Below are positions 8,450 through 17,699 of a stretch of 64,000 bases of DNA, in pieces (the first letter of the stretch is position 1; every line of letters begins with the position of its first letter). The notes beneath the pieces are model-generated. The model was not told where the DNA came from. It did no database searches and was given only the letters and a program-made list of their open reading frames with translations. The translations under genes were made by a program, and so were the position numbers. The stretch lies in NCBI GenBank assembly GCA_934101145.1, contig CAKOPZ010000004.1, forward strand, positions 11,830 through 75,829, read 5' to 3'. The stretch comes from an uncultured Clostridia bacterium. GTDB lineage: Bacteria > Bacillota > Clostridia > TANB77 > CAG-508.

Positions 8450-10111
8450 ATGAATTATAAAGATTTAGCAGATTTAATATTTCCAAATGCAAAAGATATA
8501 AGCTATTACGAAGAAAAATATCCAGAAAGAAATTTGCCAGAAGGAGCAATAGTAACAAGATTTGCACCTAGTCCAACAGGTGTTATGCATATAGGTGGGC
8601 TTTATCAAGCATTAATTGCAAGAGTTTTAGCGGATAAAACTCAAGGGGTATTTTTCCTAAGAATAGAAGACACCGATCAAAAAAGAGAAGTAGAAAATGG
8701 TGTTACTGGAATAGTTAGTTCACTTCAAGATTTTGATATGGCTCCAGATGAGGGAATGATAAGTGATACAGAAGAGATAGGAAATTATGGACCATATAAA
8801 CAAAGTTTACGAAAAGATATATATGAAGCATATGCCAAATATATGATTGAACAAGGAAAAGCATATCCATGTTTTGCAACACCAGAAGAGCTTGAAGAGA
8901 TGAGAGCAAAACAAGAAGCAGCTAAGATTAGACCTGGATATTATGGAGTATGGGCTAAATACAGAAACTTACCTGTAGATGAGGCAATTGAAAAAATTAA
9001 GAATGGAGAAAAGTATATAATTAGATTTAGATCACCTGGAAGAGAAGATAGAAAAATTAAACATAAAGATATTATAAAAGGTAATGTTGATTTTCCAGAG
9101 AATGATCAAGATATAGTTATAATAAAGGCAGATGGGCTTCCAACATATCATTTTGCACATGCTGTTGATGATCATTTAATGAGAACAACACATGTAATAA
9201 GAGGAGATGAATGGCTGTCTTCTATACCACTTCACCTTCAGTTATTCCATGAGATGGGATTTAAAGCACCAAAATATGCTCATATTTCTCCAATTATGAA
9301 AAGTGATAATGGAAACAAACGTAAATTAAGTAAGAGAAAAGATCCAGAAGCAGCTGTTTCATATTATAAAGAAGAGGGAATACCGGCAGAAGTTGTAAAA
9401 GAGTATCTTATTAATATAGCCAATTCTTCATTTGAAAATTGGAAAAAAGCAAATCCAGATAAAAATATAGAAGATTTTGATTTTCAATTAAATAAGATGA
9501 GTGTAAGTGGTGCCTTATTTGATATGGTAAAATTACTTGATATAGGTAAAACAGTTATATCAAAGATGACAGCTGAGGAAGTATATGAAAGTGCATATAC
9601 TTGGGCAAAAGAATATGATAGTGAACTTGAAGAAATGCTTAAAAATAAAGAATATTCTTTAAAGGTATTTTCAATAGAAAGAGGAAATGTAAAACCAAGA
9701 AAAGATATAAGCAAATGGAAAGAAGTAAAAAATGCAATAATTTATATGTATGATGATAAATTTGTAAAATTAGATTTAGAATATGAAGATACAAAAATTA
9801 CTAATAAAAATGAAATTGCAAAAATATTAAAATTATATTTGTCAAAATATTTTGATATAAACCATGATAAACAAACTTGGTTTGACAATATAAAAGAATT
9901 AGCTGAAAAAACTGGTTATGCAAGAGAAGTTAAAATGTATAAGCAAGAGCCAGAAAAATGGCCAGGACATGTTGGAGATATTAGCACAGTTATAAGAGTA
10001 GCATTAACAGGAAGAACAAATACACCTGATATGTATGAAATAATTCAAACACTTGGAGAAGAAAGAGTAAAACAAAGAATTGAAATGGCAATCAAAAAAA
10101 TGGAAAAATAG
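8450..10111 (+). CDS. gltX: Glutamyl-tRNA synthetase
   Basis: A 553-residue class I aminoacyl-tRNA synthetase charging tRNA-Glu. RFAPSPTGVMHIGG near residues 38-50 carries the HIGH-type motif; the KMSKS loop is KLSKR near 291. The C-terminal half is the anticodon-binding domain and is somewhat longer than in the commonest bacterial form, as seen in many Clostridia. The start ATG follows AGGGAGA. It could be discriminating or non-discriminating; that is not visible. Confidence 0.93.
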   Translation: MNYKDLADLIFPNAKDISYYEEKYPERNLPEGAIVTRFAPSPTGVMHIGGLYQALIARVLADKTQGVFFLRIEDTDQKREVENGVTGIVSSLQDFDMAPDEGMISDTEEIGNYGPYKQSLRKDIYEAYAKYMIEQGKAYPCFATPEELEEMRAKQEAAKIRPGYYGVWAKYRNLPVDEAIEKIKNGEKYIIRFRSPGREDRKIKHKDIIKGNVDFPENDQDIVIIKADGLPTYHFAHAVDDHLMRTTHVIRGDEWLSSIPLHLQLFHEMGFKAPKYAHISPIMKSDNGNKRKLSKRKDPEAAVSYYKEEGIPAEVVKEYLINIANSSFENWKKANPDKNIEDFDFQLNKMSVSGALFDMVKLLDIGKTVISKMTAEEVYESAYTWAKEYDSELEEMLKNKEYSLKVFSIERGNVKPRKDISKWKEVKNAIIYMYDDKFVKLDLEYEDTKITNKNEIAKILKLYLSKYFDINHDKQTWFDNIKELAEKTGYAREVKMYKQEPEKWPGHVGDISTVIRVALTGRTNTPDMYEIIQTLGEERVKQRIEMAIKKMEK

Positions 10112-10132
10112 TATTATAGGAGGTAGGACAAT

Positions 10133-10327
10133 ATGGAATACCAAATAGGAGATATAGTACAAACAAAAAAACAGCATCCATGTGGAAGTAAACTTTGGGT
10201 GATTACAAGAGTAGGAGTGGATTTTAAACTAAAATGTCAAGGATGTGGGCATGTAGTTATGATTGAAAGGCCAAAGGCCTTAAAAATGATTGTGAAAAAA
10301 ATCGAAAAAAAGACAAAAGAAATGTAA
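10133..10327 (+). CDS. DUF951 family small protein
   Basis: A 64-residue protein with the DUF951 pattern: YQIGDIVQTKKQHPCGS, a central Trp, then CQGCGHVVMIER. Cys17, Cys35 and Cys38 suggest a metal or nucleic-acid binding fold. It has an AGGAGG ribosome site, is 21 bp after gltX and probably co-transcribed. Function unknown in the family. Confidence 0.85.
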   Translation: MEYQIGDIVQTKKQHPCGSKLWVITRVGVDFKLKCQGCGHVVMIERPKALKMIVKKIEKKTKEM

Positions 10328-10368
10328 ATTGGCGTTTGTTAATGTCAATTTGAAATTTCTAGTATATG

Positions 10369-10411
10369 AAAAAAGAAGGAAAATGCTTTTAAAACATTTC
10401 CTTCTTTTTTT
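10369..10411. terminator. Bidirectional terminator
   Basis: AAAAAAGAAGGAAAATG (10369-10385) pairs with CATTTCCTTCTTTTTTT (10395-10411) with one bulge and a 9-nt loop. Poly-A on one side and poly-T on the other let it end both the DUF951 transcript and the convergent small gene. Confidence 0.85.
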
Positions 10412-10430
10412 AGGGTATATTTATCCGAGA

Positions 10431-10700
10431 TTAGTTTGCCCGGAAAATGTAATGACCACCAAGCTTCTCAGCTTCGGCTACGAGGACAGACTTGAGGCAG
10501 ACGTCATCTACAACGCTACCAATACCAGTTACCAAAACCTTTTTAGGGTTTTTCTTACCGCTGCCATCTACAGCGTAGGGGTACTGGACATTGCTTGCCC
10601 GAGTGTGTGCCGCAAAGCTGTAAAACCTCTTGGCATCGAATTCATCGCTGAACTCGAAAGAAAAAGTGGGCTTCTTAAAGAGCTTGTTGCCATTGGACAT
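10431..10700 (-). CDS. Unknown 89-residue protein in a GC-rich island with a strong promoter
   Basis: Unrecognised. The protein starts MSNGNKLFKKPTF, has a VLVTGIGSVVDD segment and ends GHYIFRAN; no signal peptide or membrane helix. The coding DNA is clearly richer in G+C than its neighbours and uses C/G-ending codons, including two CGG codons that native genes here avoid. It has its own perfect promoter, AAGGGGG as ribosome site and a shared terminator, so it is likely a strongly expressed single gene acquired by transfer. The plus strand also stays open, but without a ribosome site. Confidence 0.7.
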   Translation of the reverse strand: MSNGNKLFKKPTFSFEFSDEFDAKRFYSFAAHTRASNVQYPYAVDGSGKKNPKKVLVTGIGSVVDDVCLKSVLVAEAEKLGGHYIFRAN

Positions 10701-10747
10701 ATAATTGTCCCCCTTATAAAAGAATTTGCGAAAAATCGCATAACATA

Positions 10748-10776
10748 ATTATAATACATTTAAAGGACAATGTCAA
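10748..10776 (-). promoter_or_regulatory. Perfect sigma-A promoter of the GC-rich small gene
   Basis: On the minus strand, TTGACA (10776-10771), 17 bp, TATAAT (10753-10748). The leader of roughly 40 nt contains a small GCG/CGC hairpin before the ribosome site. Confidence 0.85.
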
Positions 10777-10796
10777 CTAAAGTCGAAAAATGTAAA

Positions 10797-11072
10797 CTAA
10801 ATTCCAAGTATAATTTGTAAAAGTATAAGTAGGCCTGCTCCAGGAATACCAAGTAAACCGATAAATATAGATGTAAATATATTTATTCCTATATGAAAGG
10901 CAAAATTAGTTCCTATTGTATTTATTATAAATATCAAAATTCCTCCAAAAATAGAATTTAATATTAATTTGAAGATGCTTTTTAAAGGAATAATAAATAT
11001 TTTTCCAAATATAAATAAAAAAATAATGCAAGATAAAAAAGCTAGTATATTATTAATGTCCAAGTATATCAC
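10797..11072 (-). CDS. bofA: BofA-family pro-sigma-K processing regulator
   Basis: A 91-residue membrane protein with a hydrophobic N-terminal helix, a second helix and the C-terminal family motif GLLGIPGAGLLILLQIIL. In Bacillus, BofA holds the SpoIVFB protease inactive in the outer forespore membrane until sigma-K is needed. It lies next to a YaaL (DUF2508) gene, as in many Firmicutes (yaaL-bofA). BofA-like proteins also occur outside sporulation, but Spo0A and other sporulation genes are nearby. Confidence 0.82.
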   Translation of the reverse strand: MIYLDINNILAFLSCIIFLFIFGKIFIIPLKSIFKLILNSIFGGILIFIINTIGTNFAFHIGINIFTSIFIGLLGIPGAGLLILLQIILGI

Positions 11073-11124
11073 CTCTGCTAAAGTTTATGATATTACTTGG
11101 ACAAATATTACTGTGCTTTGTTAT

Positions 11125-11167
11125 TTTTTATATACTAGGAAATTTCTCATTTCCTAGTATATAAAAA
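11125..11167. repeat. 19-bp perfect inverted repeat between yaaL and bofA
   Basis: Arms 11125-11143 and 11149-11167 pair perfectly around a 5-base loop. Neither strand has a T-tract after the stem, so it is not a canonical terminator. Read on the minus strand it contains TATACT and AGGAAATGAG, a combination also found at the toxin starts near 27060 and 37820; this may be chance. Confidence 0.7.
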
Positions 11168-11233
11168 TGTTATTGCCTTTGAGATTTTCTCCTTTTAGTC
11201 GAAAACTCAAATAGGCTTTGAACAAAGGGCGAC

Positions 11234-11503
11234 CTACGTTGCTTTGCTTAAGTATATTTCAGAGGCCATATCAAGTGTTAAACCTCTATTTCTAGCTTTT
11301 TTCATTAAATAATCTAATTTTGTTTGATTTGCTTTTATTTGATATGAAAAATAATCAATAAGGCCTTCTTCTGCAAATTCGAAATTTTTGTGTGCTAAGT
11401 TGAGTTCTTGTTTTGTCTTTAAAATGCTAACTACGAGTTCTAGATCTTTTTCATCATCAGTTTTGTCTTTCACCGTTTGTTCTTTTAAATATTCTTCTGT
11501 CAT
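11234..11503 (-). CDS. yaaL: YaaL-type DUF2508 protein
   Basis: An 89-residue soluble, helix-rich protein with the family core ELNLAHKNFEFAEE, then LIDYFSYQIKANQTKLDYL. The start chosen is the ATG at 11503 because AAGGAG lies seven bases before it; an upstream ATG at 11521 has none. It is upstream of bofA on the same strand. Function unknown; the yaaL-bofA pairing is conserved in sporulating Firmicutes. Confidence 0.85.
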   Translation of the reverse strand: MTEEYLKEQTVKDKTDDEKDLELVVSILKTKQELNLAHKNFEFAEEGLIDYFSYQIKANQTKLDYLMKKARNRGLTLDMASEIYLSKAT

Positions 11504-11563
11504 AGTTGTTCTCCTTATCATATTTTATTTACAAATAGTATATTCCAAAATTTCCAAAATATT

Positions 11564-12382
11564 CTAAATTATAAGGTAAATTATTATTCCAATAGATTCA
11601 ACTATAAATAAATTTATCATATTTGAAGTAAGTAAATTGCTTGTGGCTTCAACAACACCTTCTTTTTCATCTGCATGATGTTTTTGTGATTCAAAGAATG
11701 TAATTAATTCTGGAAGGCTTGTAATAATACCTAAAAGAATTCCAATAATTATTTGTGAAATATCAAATGTATTGCATAAAATCTCAAGGACATTACTTAA
11801 TTGTTCACCAATAAAATAAAGCACAATGCTTATAATAATAAGTAAGATAAAATTAAGAATTATTTTCAAATAGTTTTTATTTTTTGATATTACCTTATTC
11901 TCAATTTTATTGTCATGTTTTTTCATATACAATTTATGAGCATTATGACTTAGCCTATAAAACAAAACAAATAGAAATATAAATATTGGAACTAAAATAA
12001 AATTATGCTCTATATCAAAAATTGCAATAAAAATAGGAATTAATATTGTGATAAGTACAAGAGATAAGTCAACTTTAATAGCTGTATTTTTTACAACATT
12101 TTGATTTTTATTTAAAAGTACAGATGCAGTATATTGAAGCACATTTATAATATTAGAACTTATAATGTTATACGTACTCGTTTCAATTAGTCCTGTAAAT
12201 GCAGAAAAAGATACAGTAAGAAGTTCAGGGATAGATGTTGCAATTCCTGCAATATATCCGATTGTTTTAGGTTTTAAATTAAGCTGTGAGCTAATATTTC
12301 TTAAAATTTTTACAAGAGCATATTTGGCAATTAAAACAATTAAAATAGAATAAACTATAAATTTTATAAATTCAAAAAACAA
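11564..12382 (-). CDS. Sodium/calcium exchanger (CaCA) family membrane protein
   Basis: A 272-residue, about 10-helix membrane protein with two inverted alpha-repeats. Repeat 1 contains GIATSIPELLT and SSNIINVLQ; repeat 2 contains GIITSLPELITF and TSNMINLF. These match the G-T-S-x-P-E and N-x-x-x-S-N-x-x-N signatures of cation/Ca2+ exchangers. Smaller than the usual 310-350 residues. The ion is not identifiable. A divergent serS promoter lies beyond its start. Confidence 0.8.
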   Translation of the reverse strand: MFFEFIKFIVYSILIVLIAKYALVKILRNISSQLNLKPKTIGYIAGIATSIPELLTVSFSAFTGLIETSTYNIISSNIINVLQYTASVLLNKNQNVVKNTAIKVDLSLVLITILIPIFIAIFDIEHNFILVPIFIFLFVLFYRLSHNAHKLYMKKHDNKIENKVISKNKNYLKIILNFILLIIISIVLYFIGEQLSNVLEILCNTFDISQIIIGILLGIITSLPELITFFESQKHHADEKEGVVEATSNLLTSNMINLFIVESIGIIIYLII

Positions 12383-12488
12383 AGTTATTCACCTCATAAA
12401 GAGTATTGCCAAATGAAAATATAAATATGCGTTTCATTAAAATATTATATTGATTATGATATTATCAATTTTTACTCAGGTATCGGTA

Positions 12489-12517
12489 TTGATTTTGAAG
12501 TTTATTAATGATATAAT
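12489..12517 (+). promoter_or_regulatory. serS promoter
   Basis: TTGATT (12489-12494), 17 bp, TATAAT (12512-12517). The short leader has a GTACC/GGTAC mini-hairpin and no T-box, which is sometimes found upstream of serS. Confidence 0.7.
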
Positions 12518-12555
12518 TGTACCATATTTTAGGTACAAGCTATGGAGGGAAAAAT

Positions 12556-13842
12556 ATGATAGACATTAAATTTTTAAGAGAAAATCCAGATGTTGTAAAA
12601 CAAAACATCAAAAATAAATTTCAAGATCAAAAGCTACATTTAGTTGATGAGGTTATTGAACTTGATAAAAAATATAGAGAAGCAAAACAAAACGGAGATG
12701 AACTTCGTTCTCAAAGAAAAACACTAAGCGAGCAAGTTGGACAATTGATGAGAGAAGGAAAAAAAGAAGAAGCAGAAAGTATAAAAGAGCAAGTTAAAAA
12801 AATAAATGAAAAACTTGCAGAAAATGAAGAACAAGAAGAAAAATATTCTGCAGACATAAAAGAAAGAATGATGAAAATTCCAAATATTATGGATGCATCT
12901 GTACCAATTGGAAAAGATGATTCTGAAAATGTTGAAGTTCAAAGATTTGGAGAACCAGTAGTTCCAGAATATGAAATTCCATATCATGCAGATATTATAG
13001 ATAGAGTAAATGGAATGGATAAAGAATCAGCAGGACGCACAAGTGGTGTAGGTTTCTATTATCTAATTGGAGATATTGCAAGATTACATGAAGCAATGCT
13101 TGCATATGCAAGAGATTATATGATAAATAATGGATTTACATATGCTATCCCACCATTTATGATTAGAAGTGATGTTGTAACAGGTGTTATGAGCTTTGAA
13201 GAAATGGATGCCATGATGTATAAAATTGAAGGAGAAGATTTATATTTAATTGGTACATCAGAGCACTCTATGATTGGAAGATTTAAAGATCAAATATTAA
13301 AGAAAAATGAACTTCCAATTACAATGACATCATATTCTCCATGCTTTAGAAAAGAGATAGGTTCACACGGACTAGAAGAGAGAGGACTATATCGTGTTCA
13401 TCAATTTGAAAAACAAGAAATGATCGTTTTATGTGAGCCAGAAGATTCTATGACATGGTATAACAAAATGTGGAAATTAAGTGTAGATTTATTTAGAAGT
13501 TTCAATGTTCCAGTAAGACAACTTGATTGTTGTTCAGGAGATTTAGCAGATTTAAAAGTTAAATCTTGTGATATAGAGGCATGGAGCCCAAGACAAAAGA
13601 AGTATTTTGAAGTATGTAGTTGTTCTACACTTGGAGATGCACAAGCTAGAAGACTTGGAATTCGTGTAAAAGGTGAAAAAGGAAATTATTATCCTCATAC
13701 ATTAAATAATACTGTTGTTGCAACACCAAGAGGACTAATAGCAGTAATAGAAAATAATTATAACGAAGATGGAAGCATAACAGTTCCAGAAGTTCTTCGT
13801 CCATATATGGGTGGAACAGAAAAAATAGTTCCAAAAAAATAA
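12556..13842 (+). CDS. serS: Seryl-tRNA synthetase
   Basis: A 428-residue class II synthetase. It begins MIDIKFLRENPDVVKQN, followed by the antiparallel coiled-coil arm (about 30-105) that contacts the long tRNA-Ser variable arm. The catalytic core has the TSEHSMIG serine-binding segment, motif 2 FRKEIGSHG and motif 3 ATPRGLIAVIEN. The start at 12556 is chosen over an upstream ATG at 12517 because GGAGGG lies before it and the family begins there. Confidence 0.95.
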   Translation: MIDIKFLRENPDVVKQNIKNKFQDQKLHLVDEVIELDKKYREAKQNGDELRSQRKTLSEQVGQLMREGKKEEAESIKEQVKKINEKLAENEEQEEKYSADIKERMMKIPNIMDASVPIGKDDSENVEVQRFGEPVVPEYEIPYHADIIDRVNGMDKESAGRTSGVGFYYLIGDIARLHEAMLAYARDYMINNGFTYAIPPFMIRSDVVTGVMSFEEMDAMMYKIEGEDLYLIGTSEHSMIGRFKDQILKKNELPITMTSYSPCFRKEIGSHGLEERGLYRVHQFEKQEMIVLCEPEDSMTWYNKMWKLSVDLFRSFNVPVRQLDCCSGDLADLKVKSCDIEAWSPRQKKYFEVCSCSTLGDAQARRLGIRVKGEKGNYYPHTLNNTVVATPRGLIAVIENNYNEDGSITVPEVLRPYMGGTEKIVPKK

Positions 13843-13857
13843 ATATTAAACTTGCAA

Positions 13858-13894
13858 TGCACACTCTGATTTATTTTAGTTAGAGTGTGTATTT
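13858..13894 (+). terminator. Weak terminator after serS
   Basis: CACACTCT (13860-13867) pairs with AGAGTGTG (13882-13889); the following sequence is only moderately T-rich. Confidence 0.5.
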
Positions 13895-13934
13895 GTAATA
13901 AAGATAAGATATATAATGAAAGGAAAATATAAAT

Positions 13935-14531
13935 ATGATTATAAAAAATGCTGAATTTAAAATATCTGCAGTAAGTCCAAAACAATATCCTGAAGATGAT
14001 ATGCCAGAGATAGTCTTGGTAGGTAAATCAAATGTAGGTAAATCCTCATTTATAAATACAATGCTTAATAGAAAGAAACTTGCAAGAACAAGTAGTGAGC
14101 CAGGGAAAACAAGACAAATCAATTTTTATGATGTAAATCATAATTTTTATTTTGTAGATTTACCTGGATATGGATATAGTAAAATGTCAAAACAAGAACA
14201 AGCAAAGGTTGGTACATTTATAGAGGAATATTTATCAAAAAGTAAAAAGATTTCACTTATAATATTTTTAATAGATATAAGACATGATCCTACTGCCAAT
14301 GATAGATTAATGTATGATTATGTTGTTCGTACAGGAAGACCATGTTTAATAATTGCAAGTAAGGCAGACAAAATTGCTGTAACAAAAGTAAATGATGCAG
14401 TTGTTAGTCTTCAAGATCAATTAAATCCATTGCATGACTTTACATTTATTCCATTTTCTGCTGAAAGAAGAATTTATACAGAAGATGCATGGAAAGAAAT
14501 AGAAAAATTTTTAAATGAGTCAGAAGAATAG
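13935..14531 (+). CDS. engB: Ribosome biogenesis GTPase EngB/YsxC
   Basis: A 198-residue TRAFAC GTPase essential for 50S subunit assembly. G1 is GKSNVGKSS near residue 27, G2 lies in the SSEPGKTRQ region, G3 is DLPGYGYSK, and G4 is SKADK near 145. Length is normal. The ribosome site is AAAGGA; it is 26 bp before the P-type ATPase gene. Confidence 0.93.
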   Translation: MIIKNAEFKISAVSPKQYPEDDMPEIVLVGKSNVGKSSFINTMLNRKKLARTSSEPGKTRQINFYDVNHNFYFVDLPGYGYSKMSKQEQAKVGTFIEEYLSKSKKISLIIFLIDIRHDPTANDRLMYDYVVRTGRPCLIIASKADKIAVTKVNDAVVSLQDQLNPLHDFTFIPFSAERRIYTEDAWKEIEKFLNESEE

Positions 14532-14557
14532 AAAAATATTCTAAAGGAAAGCATGAA

Positions 14558-16933
14558 ATGAAAGAAAATATAGAAAGATATAATCCAAATATTGAAGAAG
14601 GATTATCAAATAATCAAGTAGAGAAAAGAAAAAAAGGAAGGCTTGTTAATTTTGATACAACTTCTCCAACTAAAAGCATAAAGTCAATAATTATAAGCAA
14701 TTTTTTTACAATATTTAATCTTATGAATTTACTACTTGCCTTAGCCGTTTTTGCAGTTGGCGAATATAGAAATATGCTATTTATAGGTCTTGTTGTTATA
14801 AATACTGCAATAAGTACATTTCAAGAGATACATTCAAAAAGAGTGATAGACAAGCTTTCTTTAATTTCAAATACAAAAGTAAACTGCATTAGAAATGGAA
14901 AAAAAGAAAAGATTGATATAAATGAAATTGTACTTGATGATATATTAGAATTTGAAACAGGAAATCAAATTATAACAGATTGTAAAATAGGACAGGGAGA
15001 AATTGAGGTAGACGAATCATTTATCACAGGTGAATCAAATGCAATTACAAAAAAAGAAGGAGATATTATTTTATCTGGAAGTTTTGTAATAAGTGGTAAA
15101 TGTAGAGCTCAGGTAGAACATATCGGAGAAGATAACTTTACTTCAAAAATTTCAAAACAAACAAGGTATGTGAAAAAAGTAAATTCAGAAATAATGAATT
15201 CACTAAATAAGATAATCAAAACAGTGTCAATTATAATTATACCTGTTGGAACTTTATTATTTTTAAACCAATATAACCTTGATGGAGGAATATTAAAAGA
15301 TGCTGTGATACATACTGTTGCAGCAATAATTGGAATGATTCCAGAAGGGCTTATACTTCTTACAAGTACGGTGCTTGCAGTTAGTGTAATAAGGCTTTCA
15401 AAAAGTAATGTGCTTGTTCAAGAATTATTTTGCATAGAAACTCTTGCACGTGTTGACACATTGTGTTTGGATAAAACAGGAACAATAACACAAGGAAAGA
15501 TGGAAGTAAATGATATTGTTTTAGTAAATGCAAAAAAAGATGAAATGCAAATTATTCTTAAACAAATTGGAAGTGCATCAGAGGATAGTAATGCAACAAT
15601 TGAAGCAATAAGAGAAAAATTTATTGATATCAATGAAGCTGAAAAATGGGAGGCTAAACAAAAAATTGCTTTTTCTTCAAGCAAGAAGTGGTCAGGAATT
15701 AGCTTTAAAGATCATGGAACATATGTAATAGGAGCACCAGAATTTGTATTAAAAGAAAAGATAGATGATTACAAGAATATAATAGAAGAATACTCAAAAG
15801 ACTACAGAATGATAGTTTTAGCTCATTCAAATAATGATTTTGAAGAAAAAGAACTTCCACAAGATATAGAAGTTTTAGGGTTTGTACTTATAACTGATAA
15901 ATTAAGAGAAAATGCAAAAAAAACGATAGAATACTTTAAAAAACAAGGTGTTGATATAAGGATAATATCAGGAGATAATCCTGCTACAGTATCAAAGATT
16001 GCTAAAAAAGCTGGAGTAGAAGGTTTTGAAAATTATATAGATTGTACAACAATAAAAAGTGAGGAAGAATTAGAAAAGGCAGTAGAAAAATATAAAATAT
16101 TTGGAAGGGTTACTCCAGAGCAGAAAAAGCAAATTGTGCAAGAATTAAAGAGACAAGGACATACTGTTGCAATGACAGGAGATGGAGTAAATGATATTAT
16201 TGCTTTAAAAGAAGCGGATTGTAGTATTGCAATTGCCTCAGGTTCAGATGCTGCAAGAAATGTATCACAACTTGTACTTCTTGACTCTAACTTTGCATCA
16301 ATGCCAAAAATAGTAGCAGAAGGAAGACGTACAATCAACAACCTGGAAAGGTCCGCATCATTGTTTTTATCAAAAACAATATATTCAACAATTCTTGCAA
16401 TATTATTTGTATTTGTAAAAGCAGAATATCCATTTATGCCAATACAATTAAGTTTAATCTCACTTGTATGTATAGGAATTCCATCATTTATTCTAGCATT
16501 AGAGCCAAACAAAGAAAGAGTAAAGGGTAAATTTATAGGAAATGTTATAAGCAAATCAATTCCTACAGCATTAACTGTTATACTAAATATAGTTATTGTT
16601 TTAATATTAAATATATTTTTAAAATTACCATCACAAATATATTCTACAATATGTGTTATACTTACAGTGCTTACTGGTTTTATGCTAATTATAAAAATAT
16701 CAAGACCATTTAATATTTTAAGAGGAATTTTGCTTCCAACACTTGTAGCAATTTTTGCTGGTTGTTGTTTAATATTTAAAAATTGGTTTTGCGTTGAACT
16801 TACAAAAGAATATGTAGGTTTAATGATATTGCTTTCTGGAATAGCTGTATTTAATTTTATTATATCAAATATGGTATCAAGTAAATTGTTAAATAAGATA
16901 AGAAAGAAAAATGAAGTAAAGATAAGCATTTAG
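14558..16933 (+). CDS. P-type cation ATPase (CtpE/calcium-type)
   Basis: A 791-residue HAD-type ion pump. It shows the actuator motif TGES, the phosphorylation loop DKTGTITQGKM near residue 305, the membrane motif PEGL between helices, and the hinge TGDGVND near 540. The PEGL signature and short N-terminus point to the CtpE-like branch of type II Ca2+/Mg2+ pumps and lack heavy-metal CPC motifs. Substrate is inferred only. It overlaps no neighbour; a DUF4116 gene follows 15 bp later. Confidence 0.85.
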   Translation: MKENIERYNPNIEEGLSNNQVEKRKKGRLVNFDTTSPTKSIKSIIISNFFTIFNLMNLLLALAVFAVGEYRNMLFIGLVVINTAISTFQEIHSKRVIDKLSLISNTKVNCIRNGKKEKIDINEIVLDDILEFETGNQIITDCKIGQGEIEVDESFITGESNAITKKEGDIILSGSFVISGKCRAQVEHIGEDNFTSKISKQTRYVKKVNSEIMNSLNKIIKTVSIIIIPVGTLLFLNQYNLDGGILKDAVIHTVAAIIGMIPEGLILLTSTVLAVSVIRLSKSNVLVQELFCIETLARVDTLCLDKTGTITQGKMEVNDIVLVNAKKDEMQIILKQIGSASEDSNATIEAIREKFIDINEAEKWEAKQKIAFSSSKKWSGISFKDHGTYVIGAPEFVLKEKIDDYKNIIEEYSKDYRMIVLAHSNNDFEEKELPQDIEVLGFVLITDKLRENAKKTIEYFKKQGVDIRIISGDNPATVSKIAKKAGVEGFENYIDCTTIKSEEELEKAVEKYKIFGRVTPEQKKQIVQELKRQGHTVAMTGDGVNDIIALKEADCSIAIASGSDAARNVSQLVLLDSNFASMPKIVAEGRRTINNLERSASLFLSKTIYSTILAILFVFVKAEYPFMPIQLSLISLVCIGIPSFILALEPNKERVKGKFIGNVISKSIPTALTVILNIVIVLILNIFLKLPSQIYSTICVILTVLTGFMLIIKISRPFNILRGILLPTLVAIFAGCCLIFKNWFCVELTKEYVGLMILLSGIAVFNFIISNMVSSKLLNKIRKKNEVKISI

Positions 16934-16948
16934 ATTAGGGGCGATTTT

Positions 16949-17461
16949 ATGGAATTTGATAAAGAAAGAAATAATGACAGGGAATATGTGTTAGAACAAG
17001 TAAGGAAGCAAGGAATTTTGCTAGATCTTGCAAGTGATGAATTAAAAGACGATAAAGAAGTTGTTATGACAGCAATTGAGCAAGATGGAAATGTTTTAGA
17101 ATTTGCAAGTAAAAGGCTAAAAGATGACAAAGAAGTTGTACTTGCATCAGTTCAAAAAGTTGGATGGACAATGTGCTATGCAAGTGATAGACTTAGAGCA
17201 GACAAAGAACTTATGCTTATAGCAGTTAAGATAAATGGACAAGAACTTTATTATGCATCACCAGATTTACGAGATAATAAGGAGACAGTACTAGAAGCGG
17301 TTACAAACAAGGGCCTTATTGTAAAATATGCAAGTAAGAGACTTAGAGCAGATAAAGAAATAATGCTTGCTGCGATTAAAAGTGATAAAAGGGCAAAAGA
17401 GTACATATCTGCTCCAATATTATTTGAGGATGAGGATATTAAGCAAGCATTAGAGGGATAA
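16949..17461 (+). CDS. DUF4116 repeat protein
   Basis: A 170-residue protein built of about six tandem repeats of around 24 residues with the pattern (L/Y)ASxxLRxDKExxLxAV, the DUF4116 repeat. It is soluble and helical with no signal peptide. Such repeats are found in proteins of unknown function; a scaffold role is only a guess. It follows the ATPase closely and ends before a clear terminator. Confidence 0.82.
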   Translation: MEFDKERNNDREYVLEQVRKQGILLDLASDELKDDKEVVMTAIEQDGNVLEFASKRLKDDKEVVLASVQKVGWTMCYASDRLRADKELMLIAVKINGQELYYASPDLRDNKETVLEAVTNKGLIVKYASKRLRADKEIMLAAIKSDKRAKEYISAPILFEDEDIKQALEG

Positions 17462-17480
17462 AAATATAAAAGTAATAATA

Positions 17481-17519
17481 AAAGAATGGATTTTGTTTTA
17501 AGCAGGAACCATTCTTTTT
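17481..17519 (+). terminator. Terminator after the DUF4116 gene
   Basis: AAAGAATGG (17481-17489) pairs with CCATTCTTTT (17509-17518), followed by T-rich sequence. Confidence 0.75.
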
Positions 17520-17526
17520 GTTCTGA

Positions 17527-17543
17527 TGTCGAATAGTGTCGAA
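17527..17543. promoter_or_regulatory. Tandem Spo0A boxes upstream of the sortase gene
   Basis: Two exact TGTCGAA cores (17527-17533 and 17537-17543) lie 10 bp apart, one helical turn, in the 238-bp gap upstream of the sortase gene. TGTCGAA is the established core of the Spo0A operator, and Spo0A is encoded in this window. Binding is inferred. Confidence 0.55.
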
Positions 17544-17699
17544 AAACAACGAACACTTTTTCTTTACAAATGCAACAAAATATAGTAATATTAATATATC
17601 TAAAAATTGCAATTTAAATCGAAAGAAAACTTTAATCTAAAAATTTATTTCTAAAGAAAAATCCAAAAATAATAAATTTAATAAAAAGGCAGGTGCTAT

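Noticed and set aside
10329..10748. Open frame of 139 codons on the plus strand across the GC-rich island
   Set aside because: It runs through a terminator and lacks a ribosome site. The opposite strand has promoter, ribosome site and a protein-like composition.
11129..11163. Bidirectional terminator between yaaL and bofA
   Set aside because: The perfect stem has A-runs rather than T-runs after it on both strands.
12383..12555. T-box riboswitch upstream of serS
   Set aside because: No specifier-loop or T-box bulge sequence was found; a simple promoter with a short leader fits better.
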